Positions 42,091 through 50,414 of a DNA stretch of 64,000 nt are shown here, piece by piece. Position numbers and translations under genes: made by a program. The stretch spans positions 744,001 through 808,000 of the forward strand of contig NZ_KB899660.1 of NCBI RefSeq assembly GCF_000378385.1, read 5' to 3'. The number at the start of each line of letters is the position of its first letter. Positions within the stretch are counted from its first letter, which is position 1. Below the pieces are notes generated by a model that saw only the letters and a program-made list of their open reading frames with translations, searched no databases and was not told the DNA's origin. The stretch comes from Paenibacillus daejeonensis DSM 15491 (GTDB taxonomy: Bacteria; Bacillota; Bacilli; Paenibacillales; Paenibacillaceae).

Positions 42091-43164
42091 TTACCTTAGC
42101 TTGCCTGTAACTCGTCTGGATACGCTGCGTTGTAGACGTTTGCCAACTCGCAGCCCTTGCTTTAGCTGTTCCGTCAATGTCTTGTCCAGCTTCTGCCGGG
42201 ACAGCATACCGTTACTCGAATAGAGGCCATCTTCATCCTGCTTCATGGTCATCAGCCGAAAACGTAGGAAGGAGCGGAACGCATCCTGGAGTGCACTCGA
42301 CTGCTCTTCCGTAACCGCACCGGCTGCCTCCAGCTCCTCTATTCGCTGTAGCGTTGAGGTACTGCGCACACCACTTTGGATGGCCATCATTCGGATGGCA
42401 TTTACCATAGGAATGTACGCGCCATACTTAATATCCACACTGCCTGCTTGCTCGCCATATTGTTCCTTGAGCAGCTGACCGAACAAGCCCAGCAGCACTT
42501 TGTGCCGCATCGTGTTATCCAGCATCCGCTTGACGATGCGGGGCTTAGCTAACGTATCAGAGAAAAAATGATCCTTATAACTCGTGAAAAGGCTCTCCTC
42601 GCCATATACGCGTCTGCCATCAGCCACAATCAGCAGATAACGTACTTCCTCAAACTCTGCCCGATCAAACCAACCATCCAGTTTGCTCTTCCAAGCTGAC
42701 AGGGAATCGCACCAGAGCCGGTTTGAGCTAATGACATTGCCTTCGCAAGGAGGATAACCAACCTTCTGAAGATTCTCTACCGTGAGCTCGCCATATTTTG
42801 CAAAATAGTCGCGTACCTGCTCTAGCTCCTCTTCCTGCGGCGGGTCTTCATACACAATGCCGCTATCCTGGTCACTGGACAGCGTCTGCTCTTCTCTGCC
42901 TCCGCTACCGAACAATAAATAAGCATATGGCACGGGGGGAGAACCATTCCCCTGCCGTGCCATATCCGATTCCGTGAGAATCAGGACGCGCCGGATTAGC
43001 GCGTCATGGATCTCATTTATAGCGGTATAGAATTGTTCGACTGGCATGGAGGAGAGCAGAGATTCCATCCGCTCATGCGCCTGATCCCTTAGCCTGCGCA
43101 GCTCAGGATAGCCGTCAGCTGACCCGATGCGATTCAGGAGCTTTTCTCTCGCCGAATCTCTCAT
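42091..43164 (-). CDS. DUF294-type GlnD-like nucleotidyltransferase
   Basis: A 357-residue protein with a GlnD-like nucleotidyltransferase core: FGSGGREEQTLSSDQDSGIVYED holds the GS and DxD residues (given here as GSGGREEQ and SDQDSG). A DUF294 helical C-terminal domain follows (RHKVLLGLFGQLLKEQ, DIKYGAYIPMVNAIRMMA). In other bacteria such proteins carry CBS or cyclic-nucleotide domains; none is seen here. It sits between the ammonium transporter and the exonuclease, co-directional with 38- and 21-base gaps. Confidence 0.82.
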   Translation of the reverse strand: MRDSAREKLLNRIGSADGYPELRRLRDQAHERMESLLSSMPVEQFYTAINEIHDALIRRVLILTESDMARQGNGSPPVPYAYLLFGSGGREEQTLSSDQDSGIVYEDPPQEEELEQVRDYFAKYGELTVENLQKVGYPPCEGNVISSNRLWCDSLSAWKSKLDGWFDRAEFEEVRYLLIVADGRRVYGEESLFTSYKDHFFSDTLAKPRIVKRMLDNTMRHKVLLGLFGQLLKEQYGEQAGSVDIKYGAYIPMVNAIRMMAIQSGVRSTSTLQRIEELEAAGAVTEEQSSALQDAFRSFLRFRLMTMKQDEDGLYSSNGMLSRQKLDKTLTEQLKQGLRVGKRLQRSVSRRVTGKLR

Positions 43165-43202
43165 GCCGCTCTCTCCTTCATGTTGTTAGTTATTGCGTCC
43201 AA

Positions 43203-44555
43203 TTAAGCGTTCAGGTTCGTACCTTTTTTCATTTGCTCAGGGTAACCATAAGCGCCATGCTCACTGAGGTCAAGACCAATGATCTCTTGCTCTTCAGATA
43301 CGCGGAAGCCCATAACCGACTTGATGATTGCCAGTACGATGAAGGAAACGATGAATACGAATGCGCCACACACGACTACCGACAAGAATTGAACCCACAG
43401 TTGCTCCCAACCGCCACCGTAGAACAGACCCGCTTTACCAACACCATTGTAAGCAACAAGCTCAGGTGTTGCGAACAAACCGTTAGCCAATGTACCGAGG
43501 ACACCAGCTGCACCATGGACAGACAGAGCGAAGATCGGATCGTCGATTTTCATTTTCTCGAAGAACTTCATGCTGAAGAATACGAACACACCCGCTACCA
43601 GGCCGATAACAACAGCTGCCCAAGGATCGACGAACGCACAAGATGCAGTGATGGCAACCAGACCAGCCAGCGCACCATTAAGCATGGTTGTAATATCAGC
43701 TTTACCAAGAACGATCCAAGTGATCAGCATAGCTGCAACTGCGCCAGCAGCTGCACCCAATTGGGTGTTAAACGCTACAAAACCGAAGAATCCATCGTCA
43801 ACGCCGAGCGCACTACCTGCATTGAATCCGAACCAACCAACCCAGAGCAGCAATACTGCCAGAGCAGTAAAGACTTGGTTATGACCAAGAATTTGATTGG
43901 CTGAACCATCTTTATTATATTTGCCAATACGAGGCTTCAGGAGAATAGTGGCCGCCAGAGCTGCCATAGCACCGGATAAGTGAACAACGGTCGATCCCGC
44001 GAAGTCTTGCGCGCCATCCTCAGCAAGGAAACCGCCGCCCCAGATCCAGTGAGCAACGACTGGATAGATAAACCCAACGAATACGATAGTGAAGATTAAG
44101 TATGAGGACAACTTGGCACGTTCAGCGAACCCGCCCCATGCGATCGACAGCGAGATGACCGCAAACGCACATTGGAAAACCCAGAACAGCGAAGAAGGTA
44201 CAACATCGTCCGTAATCGTCATCGAAGGGGTATAGAAGAAATCTCCAAGTCCGATGAAGAGATTGCCATTCTCGCCAAACGCAATGCCATAACCAACTGC
44301 CCAATAAATGAGGGAACCGAGACCGACCGTGAAGATTGTCTTACCGGCGACATGACCGGCATTCTTCATTCTTGTCGAACCGGCTTCCAGCAGGATGAAG
44401 CCCCCTTGCATGAGAATAACCAGAATTGCAGCTACCATAACCCATAGCAGGTTAACACCCAACAATACCGAAGTTGGGGTTGGCTCTGAAGCAAAGGCCA
44501 TTGCAGGGAATAATAAGAGCAACCCACCTAATGAACTAACAACTTTTTTAACCAC
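43203..44555 (-). CDS. amt: Ammonium transporter (Amt family)
   Basis: A 450-residue, 11-helix ammonium channel. It has a cleaved signal-like N-terminus, FILLEAGSTRMKNAGHVAGK, VVHLSGAMAAL (first pore His), GWFGFNAGSAL and the second pore His in ALSVHGAAGVLGT. The cytoplasmic tail EIIGLDLSEHGAYGYPE is the usual PII-contact region. GTG 44555 follows AAGGAG by eight bases; an upstream GTG at 44564 lies within the ribosome site. No glnK gene is present beside it. The promoter carries a GlnR/TnrA box. Confidence 0.95.
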   Translation of the reverse strand: MVKKVVSSLGGLLLLFPAMAFASEPTPTSVLLGVNLLWVMVAAILVILMQGGFILLEAGSTRMKNAGHVAGKTIFTVGLGSLIYWAVGYGIAFGENGNLFIGLGDFFYTPSMTITDDVVPSSLFWVFQCAFAVISLSIAWGGFAERAKLSSYLIFTIVFVGFIYPVVAHWIWGGGFLAEDGAQDFAGSTVVHLSGAMAALAATILLKPRIGKYNKDGSANQILGHNQVFTALAVLLLWVGWFGFNAGSALGVDDGFFGFVAFNTQLGAAAGAVAAMLITWIVLGKADITTMLNGALAGLVAITASCAFVDPWAAVVIGLVAGVFVFFSMKFFEKMKIDDPIFALSVHGAAGVLGTLANGLFATPELVAYNGVGKAGLFYGGGWEQLWVQFLSVVVCGAFVFIVSFIVLAIIKSVMGFRVSEEQEIIGLDLSEHGAYGYPEQMKKGTNLNA

Positions 44556-44572
44556 AATGACCACTCCTTCAG

Positions 44573-44639
44573 TGTAATGTTTCCTAACAGTTCAGGAAAG
44601 ACTTAATGTCATTATAGTCAGAGAAGGGTCATTTGACAA
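44573..44639 (-). promoter_or_regulatory. amt promoter with GlnR/TnrA box
   Basis: On the minus strand, TTGTCA (44634-44639) and TATAAT (44611-44616) are spaced 17 bp apart, a near-ideal sigma-A promoter. The palindromic box 44573-44589 matches TGTNA-N7-TNACA exactly. It lies just after the expected transcription start, a position that suits repression by GlnR under nitrogen excess. A weaker box (TGTTA-N7-AGACA) is near 44708-44724. Confidence 0.85.
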
Positions 44640-44988
44640 TACACTTTTTAAAAATTTACAAAAAAAACGGCTTAAAACTCTAACGTTCGTCTCTTTTTGG
44701 AGGGCGAATGTTAAGTTTTGAGACACTTTTCATATAAAAAAGCGATTGTCAAGCCTTAATTCTTCGTATTTTGGCGCCCAATAGGAGATATGTACTAGTT
44801 CATTTGAAAGGGCTTCAATTTGTGAATTTAACAAATGTAAGCTTTTCTTCACCACTTCGTAACAATCTATAAAGCATTACGTTTGACTGTATACTTCTCG
44901 ATTGAGTATCATATAGATATAAGAAAGTGAATAGCTTAATGAAAGTAAGTACGCTTGGAAGGAAGGTGAAACCATTGGGGATATAACC
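44640..44988. promoter_or_regulatory. Intergenic region between amt and merR-like gene
   Basis: A-T-rich, no gene. It holds an imperfect inverted repeat (AAAACTCTAACGTTCG against CGAATGTTAAGTTTT, about 44673-44721) that overlaps the weak second GlnR-like box. Near 44884-44915, TTGACT and TATCAT spaced 18 bp may be the promoter of the MerR-type gene. Confidence 0.45.
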
Positions 44989-45414
44989 TTGTATCGTATC
45001 GGTGAATTGGCCAAAAGAGCTAATGTCAGCTCACGTACAGTCGACTTCTATACCTCGATCGGCTTACTTGTGCCAGAGACCCGCTCCGCCAAAAATTACC
45101 GACTGTACAGTGATGAAACTTTGCTGCGGTTGCAACGTATTGAACAATTGAAAAAAGAAAAATATACATTAGAAGAGATCAAGACGAACCTCGATCAGTG
45201 GAACAAAGTTTCCGCTGAAGAGCAGGTCTCGCAAAAGCTGACAGATCTGCAGCTCCATCTGGAGCAGCTCCAGCGCGAGGTCAGGGAGCTTGAGCCGGTC
45301 ATCGAGCAATTAAAGCCGCAACAGGCCAAGCATATGGTCAATAAGCTGATGCCACAGACAGCTGCCTGTATCGAAGCGCTGATGTTCCTGCTCGGCAAAG
45401 GTCCTCTAATGTAA
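44989..45414 (+). CDS. MerR-family transcriptional regulator
   Basis: A 141-residue regulator with a N-terminal winged helix (YRIGELAKRANVSSRTVDFYTSIGLL in two pieces) and a long coiled-coil dimer helix (residues about 78-112). No cysteine metal site is seen, so the signal is unknown. TTG 44989 follows GGGGAT by eight bases; AAGGAAGGTGAA stands further upstream. It is followed by yugP after 35 bases. Confidence 0.85.
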   Translation: MYRIGELAKRANVSSRTVDFYTSIGLLVPETRSAKNYRLYSDETLLRLQRIEQLKKEKYTLEEIKTNLDQWNKVSAEEQVSQKLTDLQLHLEQLQREVRELEPVIEQLKPQQAKHMVNKLMPQTAACIEALMFLLGKGPLM

Positions 45415-45449
45415 CTTTACATCAAGTTCTTAAAGGAGGCGTATGCCAG

Positions 45450-46133
45450 ATGTTATTTTTTCACCCGATGGATTTCTTGATCATTATTGCGTTTGGTATT
45501 TCCTTGTGGGCGCAGTTCCGAGTGAAAAGCACCTTCAATAAATGGACCGAAGTACAAGCCTCCAGCGGCTTGACAGGCTATCAGGCGGCTCGTCAGATGC
45601 TGGACAACAACGGACTGCACGATGTACAAATTGAGCCAGTCCAAGGCCGTCTAACCGACCATTACGATCCGATGAACCGCGTGGTGCGCTTGTCGGAACC
45701 CGTCTACTACGAGAGCTCGATCTCGGCCATCTCTGTCGCCTGCCACGAAGTCGGACATGCGATCCAGCACGCCAACAGCTATCCAATGCTGGTGCTGCGA
45801 CACAAGATGTTCCCGCTCGTCAATCTGGTATCCGGTATCGCACCGTTCCTCCTGATTGCAGGCTTCATCTTCAGTGTTAGCGGCCTGATCGGTGCAGGTA
45901 TTGTCTTCTTCTCTCTCGCAGTGATATTCCAACTCGTGACACTGCCTGTTGAATTTAATGCCAGCAGCCGGGCCCGCGATCTGATGATCTCCGAAGGCTT
46001 CATCCGCTCAGAAGAAGAAGGCGGTGTGGCGAAGGTTCTAAATGCTGCCGCACTGACTTATGTAGCTGCTGCCCTGATCTCGCTTCTGGAGCTGTTGAAG
46101 TTCATCATGATCTTCGCTTCCAACCGCGAATAA
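45450..46133 (+). CDS. yugP: YugP-type zinc membrane metallopeptidase
   Basis: A 227-residue membrane protein with an N-terminal helix, a zinc motif HEVGH (in VACHEVGHAIQHA) and two or three C-terminal helices. The Glu ligand probably lies in FNASSRARDLM region. It belongs to the Bacillus YugP family of predicted neutral zinc proteases, substrate unknown. AAAGGAGG lies ten bases before the ATG. It shares an operon with the MerR-type gene. Confidence 0.9.
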   Translation: MLFFHPMDFLIIIAFGISLWAQFRVKSTFNKWTEVQASSGLTGYQAARQMLDNNGLHDVQIEPVQGRLTDHYDPMNRVVRLSEPVYYESSISAISVACHEVGHAIQHANSYPMLVLRHKMFPLVNLVSGIAPFLLIAGFIFSVSGLIGAGIVFFSLAVIFQLVTLPVEFNASSRARDLMISEGFIRSEEEGGVAKVLNAAALTYVAAALISLLELLKFIMIFASNRE

Positions 46134-46161
46134 GCAGTCTAACATCTTGACGGGTCACAAC

Positions 46162-46206
46162 AAAAGCTCGTCCCTGGTCGAATCGACCTTTGGGACGAGC
46201 TTTTTA
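46162..46206. terminator. Bidirectional terminator after yugP
   Basis: A 13-bp stem (AAAAGCTCGTCCC / GGGACGAGCTTTT) closed by an inner GGTCG/CGACC stem and followed by TTTTTATTT. It separates yugP from the converging LysR-type gene. Confidence 0.9.
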
Positions 46207-46215
46207 TTTGGGCTG

Positions 46216-47124
46216 CTAACGGTGCAATCGCTCACTCTTCATCTCAAAATACTGCAGTAAAAACGTTTGAAACACCTTGGCCACTTGCGGCAGCTTCTGG
46301 TGTGATCGTTGAATCAGACCAATCGTGCGTGTCACTTGTGGCGTATGAATCCGGACTTTGGCTGGCTGGAGAGGGCTTGGGGCGTACAGGGCCATATCCG
46401 GCAGCAAGCTCACGCCCATGCCTGCGGCAACCAAGCCCCGAATCGTCTCTGTTTCTTCACCTTCAAAGCTGATGCGCGGTGTAAAGCCCGCTGCCAGACA
46501 AGCTTCCCACACAATCGGCCGAAGTGAATACCCTTCGCTGAAGAGAATAAACGGTTCATCCCTCAGCTGATCGAGCCGAATCGAACTCTCGCCCGCTAAC
46601 GCATGATTAGGTGGGAGGACAGCATACAGTTCTTCAGTCAGCACCACGGCCCCGCTCACCTGCTCATGAGCCTCCGGATATGGCGAGATAAATGCAAGAT
46701 CGATATCGCCCTTCAGCAGCTCGTTAATCAACGACGGATACATTCCTTGCTTGAAACGAAACTTGACACCTGGGTGAAGCTTGCGAAACTCAGCGACCAC
46801 CTCCGGCACCAGCTGGATGCCCAGACTGTGAGGAAAACCGATTCGAATCTCGCCGTGCTCCGGATCCATAAACTCTCGTACTTCGATGACAGCTCGTTCC
46901 AGATCGCCAAGAATATGTTCAAGACGCTTTAACAACAACTGCCCGACCGGAGTGAGCTGCACATTTCTGCCTTTTTGGATAAACAGCTGCAGACCAAGCT
47001 CTTCCTCTAACAGGCGGATTTGCCGGCTGACTGCAGATTGTGCAACATGCAGCTCCTCTGCAGCTTGAGTCACATGCTCCTTCTTCGCCACTTGAACAAA
47101 GTAATACAGTTGTCTTAATTCCAT
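46216..47124 (-). CDS. GltC-like LysR-family regulator
   Basis: A 302-residue LysR regulator. The N-terminal helix-turn-helix (MELRQLYYFVQVAKKEHVTQAAEELHVAQSAVSRQ, in pieces) and effector domain resemble Bacillus GltC, including IRIGFPHSLG, FILFSEGYSLR and EETETIRGLVAAGMGVSLLP. GltC activates glutamate synthase genes; gltAB is not in this window, so the target is open. It stands next to the rhomboid gene, 12 bases after it on the same strand. Confidence 0.85.
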   Translation of the reverse strand: MELRQLYYFVQVAKKEHVTQAAEELHVAQSAVSRQIRLLEEELGLQLFIQKGRNVQLTPVGQLLLKRLEHILGDLERAVIEVREFMDPEHGEIRIGFPHSLGIQLVPEVVAEFRKLHPGVKFRFKQGMYPSLINELLKGDIDLAFISPYPEAHEQVSGAVVLTEELYAVLPPNHALAGESSIRLDQLRDEPFILFSEGYSLRPIVWEACLAAGFTPRISFEGEETETIRGLVAAGMGVSLLPDMALYAPSPLQPAKVRIHTPQVTRTIGLIQRSHQKLPQVAKVFQTFLLQYFEMKSERLHR

Positions 47125-47136
47125 CGCATGCCCCTT

Positions 47137-47754
47137 CTATTTGCGGCGCTGTAACAAGCCATATAGCGCAAACCCGGCAAACCCGCCGCCGACATGTGCC
47201 AACAGATCAATCTGACGGACAAAGATAGAGAACAGCAAACCGATGACCAGAATCGTAATGACGGTTTTGCGAGATGCCTCATCCAGCTTGTGACGCTGCA
47301 AGAGCACCATATGCAGAAATGCACCAAATACGCCATAAATAGCGCCAGAGGCACCCGCTGAAACGCCAATGCGTATAGAGTCATCATACAGCATCAGACT
47401 CAAGACACCGCCGGCAATACCGCTCAGGAGGTAAAACACCACGTAACGGACATGTCCTAGCAGCCGCTCCAGCGGCGGCGCAAAAACAAGCAACGAGAAG
47501 CAGTTAAACAACAGATGCTGCCAACCGATATGCAGGAACATCGAGCTGAGGTACCGCCACGGCTCAGTCAATCCAAATGGATCAATGGAAGGCGCCTTCA
47601 CCAAGGCCCCCCAGCGAACCAAATTTAACGTATTGGTCGATCCTCCAGTCAACTCCAGAATGGCAAACATGATCAGGTTGAGCGCCAGCAGCGCGGAGGT
47701 GACGGGATATAGCTTCAGATAGGAGCGAAAGCTCTCATAGCGCAAAAATATCAA
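47137..47754 (-). CDS. Rhomboid-family intramembrane serine protease
   Basis: A 205-residue, six-helix protease that cuts substrates within the membrane. The dyad is Ser in VSAGASGAIYGVFG and His in LLAHVGGGFAG. HIGWQHLLFNCFSL is the usual helix-2 motif. TTG 47754 lies six bases after AAAGGAGGA; the longer frame begins before that ribosome site. No substrate can be named. Confidence 0.92.
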   Translation of the reverse strand: MIFLRYESFRSYLKLYPVTSALLALNLIMFAILELTGGSTNTLNLVRWGALVKAPSIDPFGLTEPWRYLSSMFLHIGWQHLLFNCFSLLVFAPPLERLLGHVRYVVFYLLSGIAGGVLSLMLYDDSIRIGVSAGASGAIYGVFGAFLHMVLLQRHKLDEASRKTVITILVIGLLFSIFVRQIDLLAHVGGGFAGFALYGLLQRRK

Positions 47755-47863
47755 CTGAACTCCTCCTTTATCCCCCGTCATCATTGGACAAGGGTCTTGG
47801 CTAACGATTATAATGAATGGGGTAATTCAATATTTGTACACGATGGAGGAGGAATTCATAATC

Positions 47864-48382
47864 ATGGCTCAACAACGTAAAGGCGTAGCCACCCTTAAGG
47901 GGAACCCGATTACTCTGCTCGGACCAGAACTGCAAGTTGGCGATCCGGCACCGGATTTCGTACTGAACAAATCTCTGGTCGACAGCGTATCGCTCAAGGA
48001 CTATGCCGGCAAAGTCAAGCTAATCAGCGTCGTCCCTTCTATCGATACAGGCGTATGCGACGCGCAAACCCGTCGCTTCAATGAAGAGGCTTCCTCGCTG
48101 GGCGAGAATGTCGTCATTCTGACAGTCAGCGTCGATCTTCCTTTTGCACAATCCCGCTGGTGCGGTGCTGCTGGTGTCGACAAGGTCACCCTGCTCTCGG
48201 ATTACAAGGACAACAGCTTCGGTAGCGCTTATGGTGTACTGATTGAAGAGCTGAAGCTGGATATGCGCGCGATCTTCGTCATCGATGCAGACGATACGAT
48301 TCGTTACATCGAGATTCTATCGGAAATGACGGAACATCCGAACTACGACGAAGCATTGCAAGCTGCACGCGCTTTGATCTAA
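47864..48382 (+). CDS. tpx: Thiol peroxidase (Tpx, atypical 2-Cys peroxiredoxin)
   Basis: A 172-residue peroxidase reducing hydroperoxides with thioredoxin. The peroxidatic Cys is in [17 protein letters not shown] and the resolving Cys in [11 protein letters not shown] 47864 follows GGAGGAGGAATT; the open frame begins 17 codons earlier without a site. It is a single gene with a terminator. Confidence 0.95.
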   Translation: MAQQRKGVATLKGNPITLLGPELQVGDPAPDFVLNKSLVDSVSLKDYAGKVKLISVVPSIDTGVCDAQTRRFNEEASSLGENVVILTVSVDLPFAQSRWCGAAGVDKVTLLSDYKDNSFGSAYGVLIEELKLDMRAIFVIDADDTIRYIEILSEMTEHPNYDEALQAARALI

Positions 48383-48411
48383 ATCGGAATTTAAACAACC
48401 GAATAATCGAA

Positions 48412-48449
48412 AATAAAGCGAGAGAAGGCAGCCCCTTCCTCGCTTTATT
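48412..48449. terminator. Bidirectional terminator after tpx
   Basis: A long stem (AATAAAGCGAG with CTCGCTTTATT plus GAAGG/CCTTC, one bulge) with a short loop. A/T runs on both sides serve tpx and the converging DUF1499-like gene. Confidence 0.85.
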
Positions 48450-48453
48450 GAAT

Positions 48454-48843
48454 TTATGGACTGTTGGTTTTGTAGGCGGCCATCTTCTTGTCCAGCGTAC
48501 GGTAAATATCAAGTATGACCCGATAGTTGGAACCGAGATCTCCGAATGAGCCCCGGGAAGCAGAATAAATATCGACTGCCGTCGTAACCGGATTGATGCT
48601 AATGACCGACACCGTAATATCCATTGTTCTACCGGTTGCCGTTCGTTTCTCGACGACGATCTCGCCTACGGATTGTACTTCGTGAAGTACCTTGTAGCCT
48701 TGCATCTTCTTGAGAGTCGATACGACATCCTCCCACACTTTATCTTTGGATAGCTTGTAGTAATGGGATTTCAACAACGGATCCTTGGCTTTGTCACCCG
48801 TCTGTTCAAAACTGCGAAGCAGTCCGATCAGTGTCCGCTTCAT
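48454..48843 (-). CDS. DUF1499-like protein
   Basis: A 129-residue protein. YYKLSKDKVWEDVVSTLKK and the C-terminal RGSFGDLGSNYRVILDIY resemble the DUF1499 pattern; the family function is unknown. ATG 48843 lies nine bases after GGAGGGGGAG. An ATG three codons upstream (48852) abuts the ribosome site and is less likely. The named family is a judgement from short motifs. Confidence 0.6.
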   Translation of the reverse strand: MKRTLIGLLRSFEQTGDKAKDPLLKSHYYKLSKDKVWEDVVSTLKKMQGYKVLHEVQSVGEIVVEKRTATGRTMDITVSVISINPVTTAVDIYSASRGSFGDLGSNYRVILDIYRTLDKKMAAYKTNSP

Positions 48844-48903
48844 CAACGACATCTCCCCCTCCAACGTCTAGTCTATGTATACAACTCCTATTGCGCTGAA
48901 ATA

Positions 48904-48940
48904 TAAGCTCGTATAAGAAAGCTGAACTTATACGAGCTTA
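48904..48940 (-). terminator. Terminator of the structured RNA
   Basis: A perfect 14-bp stem (TAAGCTCGTATAAG / CTTATACGAGCTTA) with a nine-base loop, followed on the minus strand by TATTTC. Confidence 0.75.
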
Positions 48941-49166
48941 TAGAAAAGGTCTAATCCAGCACGCATGCCAGAGATTGAATGTAAGGCATCCCCGCGGATG
49001 CCGTCCGACAAGCTTGTTTCTGAACCTGCTCTCGCAGGTGGGTGTCCGCAGAGACGCGTTTGAAGTCCCTTTTCGGGGGCATGACAGCAGCGACTCAATC
49101 TAGGTCTCCCTATTCATAGCCATTGGTTCAAAACAAGGTAATGCCGTAACGCACATCGCAGGATGT
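48904..49166 (-). ncRNA. ssrS: Structured RNA, candidate 6S RNA
   Basis: A 354-base gap without a gene holds a complete transcription unit on the minus strand. TTTACT (49196-49201) and TATAAT (49173-49178) are 17 bp apart, and a 14-bp terminator hairpin with a T-rich tail stands at 48904-48940. The RNA between folds with AGATTGA near the 5' part pairing with TCAATCT near the 3' part. It contains GCGGACACCCACCTG...CAGGTTCA and a GGCATCCGCGGGGATGCC hairpin, which recall conserved 6S RNA segments. 6S RNA binds sigma-A RNA polymerase. The 263-base length is longer than the usual 190, so processing or another RNA class is possible. Confidence 0.55.
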
Positions 49167-49172
49167 ATTGAT

Positions 49173-49201
49173 ATTATAGTCCTTTTGATCATGAAAGTAA
49201 A
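49173..49201 (-). promoter_or_regulatory. Promoter of the structured RNA
   Basis: A consensus TATAAT at 49173-49178 is preceded at 17 bp by TTTACT (49196-49201). No coding sequence follows it for over 250 bases. Confidence 0.7.
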
Positions 49202-49217
49202 CTTTTGACCACGGTCA

Positions 49218-50021
49218 TTACTTCCTGTCTTCTATTTCGTCCTTGACCGAGGCCCCATCCATACGCGCTAGTTCCAGGTCTTCTTCTTCCTCTGCGCTGC
49301 GTCTAGCCTCTTCCTCCGCCGCTGCCTTCTCCGCTTGCATCTGAAGCTTCTGATAGATCAGGAAGAAGTTGTAGAAGGACACCGTAGCGATGATGCTGCC
49401 CATGAAAAACGGAATCAGAAAGGTGAATTGAAAACTGATAAACACGACCGCGCCGCTCATAATGACTGTCGAAAGGGAACGGAAAGGCCGGCCAATCGTA
49501 ATCAGAATCGCGTTCTTGAGCAACTGGAACGTTTTCATATGGTAATGAACCATCATGGAAAAGTAGTTAAACATCGAAATGAACAGTAAGACGATCAAGC
49601 CTATGAAAACGAAGGACAACAGCTGAAACGATGTCAGTTCGTTCATATAGAACCTGTAGTTTACGTACATGATGACGTACAGAATCGTATAAAGAATCCC
49701 GCCCAGCATCGCCTGCAGGAAATTTTCTTTATAGCTGCGGAAATACGTCTTGAACAGGGGAACATCGACCTCACCCATAACCCATTTCCGTGCAACTGCA
49801 AACATCGCTGCAGTGGCCGGGAAGAAGGTGAAAGGTGCAATGACGGCTGCTAGAATCAGAGCAGAGAACAGTTCATCCTCTGTACTGGAGAACAGCAGTC
49901 CGGTCGCGAGCAGAAAAACAAACGGAATGGAGCAGATAATCCAGAGAACATTGGTTACGGACAGCCGCATGATCCATTCGGAGATTTTGTAAAAGCCCCC
50001 CATGAGGCCTCTCATTTCCAT
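49218..50021 (-). CDS. DUF624 (YesL-like) membrane protein
   Basis: A 267-residue protein with five or six membrane helices and the DUF624 start GLMGGFYKISEWIMRLSVTNVLWIICSIP (in pieces). The C-terminal 40 residues are a charged Glu-rich helix (AAAEEEARRSAEEEEDLELA). YesL-type proteins often lie with sugar transporters, but none is here. ATG 50021 follows AGGGGGAG; the open frame upstream has no site. Confidence 0.85.
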   Translation of the reverse strand: MEMRGLMGGFYKISEWIMRLSVTNVLWIICSIPFVFLLATGLLFSSTEDELFSALILAAVIAPFTFFPATAAMFAVARKWVMGEVDVPLFKTYFRSYKENFLQAMLGGILYTILYVIMYVNYRFYMNELTSFQLLSFVFIGLIVLLFISMFNYFSMMVHYHMKTFQLLKNAILITIGRPFRSLSTVIMSGAVVFISFQFTFLIPFFMGSIIATVSFYNFFLIYQKLQMQAEKAAAEEEARRSAEEEEDLELARMDGASVKDEIEDRK

Positions 50022-50218
50022 GTTGACTCCCCCTATACTGGTGTTACTCGCGCAAACGGCCGAATTCCCGTAAACGTTCTCATACAAGGGTTGCCTCGGG
50101 TTCGGATTCGTCATACGCCTATTTTGGCTGAAGTGGGCAGGCGTCTAATCGGCTTTAACCCACTGACCATAAGATAAGGTGTAATCCAAATCCAATCAAT
50201 CAAAAGGAGGTTAACCGC

Positions 50219-50326
50219 ATGAGCGAAAGAGGATACGGTGGATACGGTGGCTTGGGAACGACGACAGGAACAATTCTTGTGTTGTTCATCCTGCTCGTTA
50301 TCATCAGCCGCACGTTTCTGTACTAA
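50219..50326 (+). CDS. YjcZ/SSCA-type small sporulation protein
   Basis: A 35-residue peptide with a Gly/Tyr-rich head (RGYGGYGGLGTTTG) and one hydrophobic helix (TILVLFILLVIISRTFLY), the classic YjcZ form. AAAGGAGG precedes the ATG by eight bases. Second member in this window; the other is at 22602-22697. It is too short for most gene finders. Confidence 0.88.
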   Translation: MSERGYGGYGGLGTTTGTILVLFILLVIISRTFLY

Positions 50327-50345
50327 CCGCTAATCGACGCATGAC

Positions 50346-50406
50346 GAAAACCGGGGATCCACGGCCCTGCACCTTCGGGTGCAAAGGCCATGGATCGGTT
50401 CCCGGT
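50346..50406 (-). terminator. Terminator of cshA with UUCG tetraloop
   Basis: A three-tier hairpin: ACCGGG/CCCGGT, GATCCA/TGGATC, GGCC/GGCC, closed by TGCACC-TTCG-GGTGCA. It is followed on the minus strand by TTTT. It lies between the converging YjcZ-type gene and cshA. Confidence 0.85.
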
Positions 50407-50414
50407 AGTTGTCA

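Noticed and set aside
44673-44721. Transcription terminator between amt and the MerR-type gene
   Set aside because: The inverted repeat is imperfect, and no gene ends beside it because both neighbours are divergent. It is more likely an operator region.
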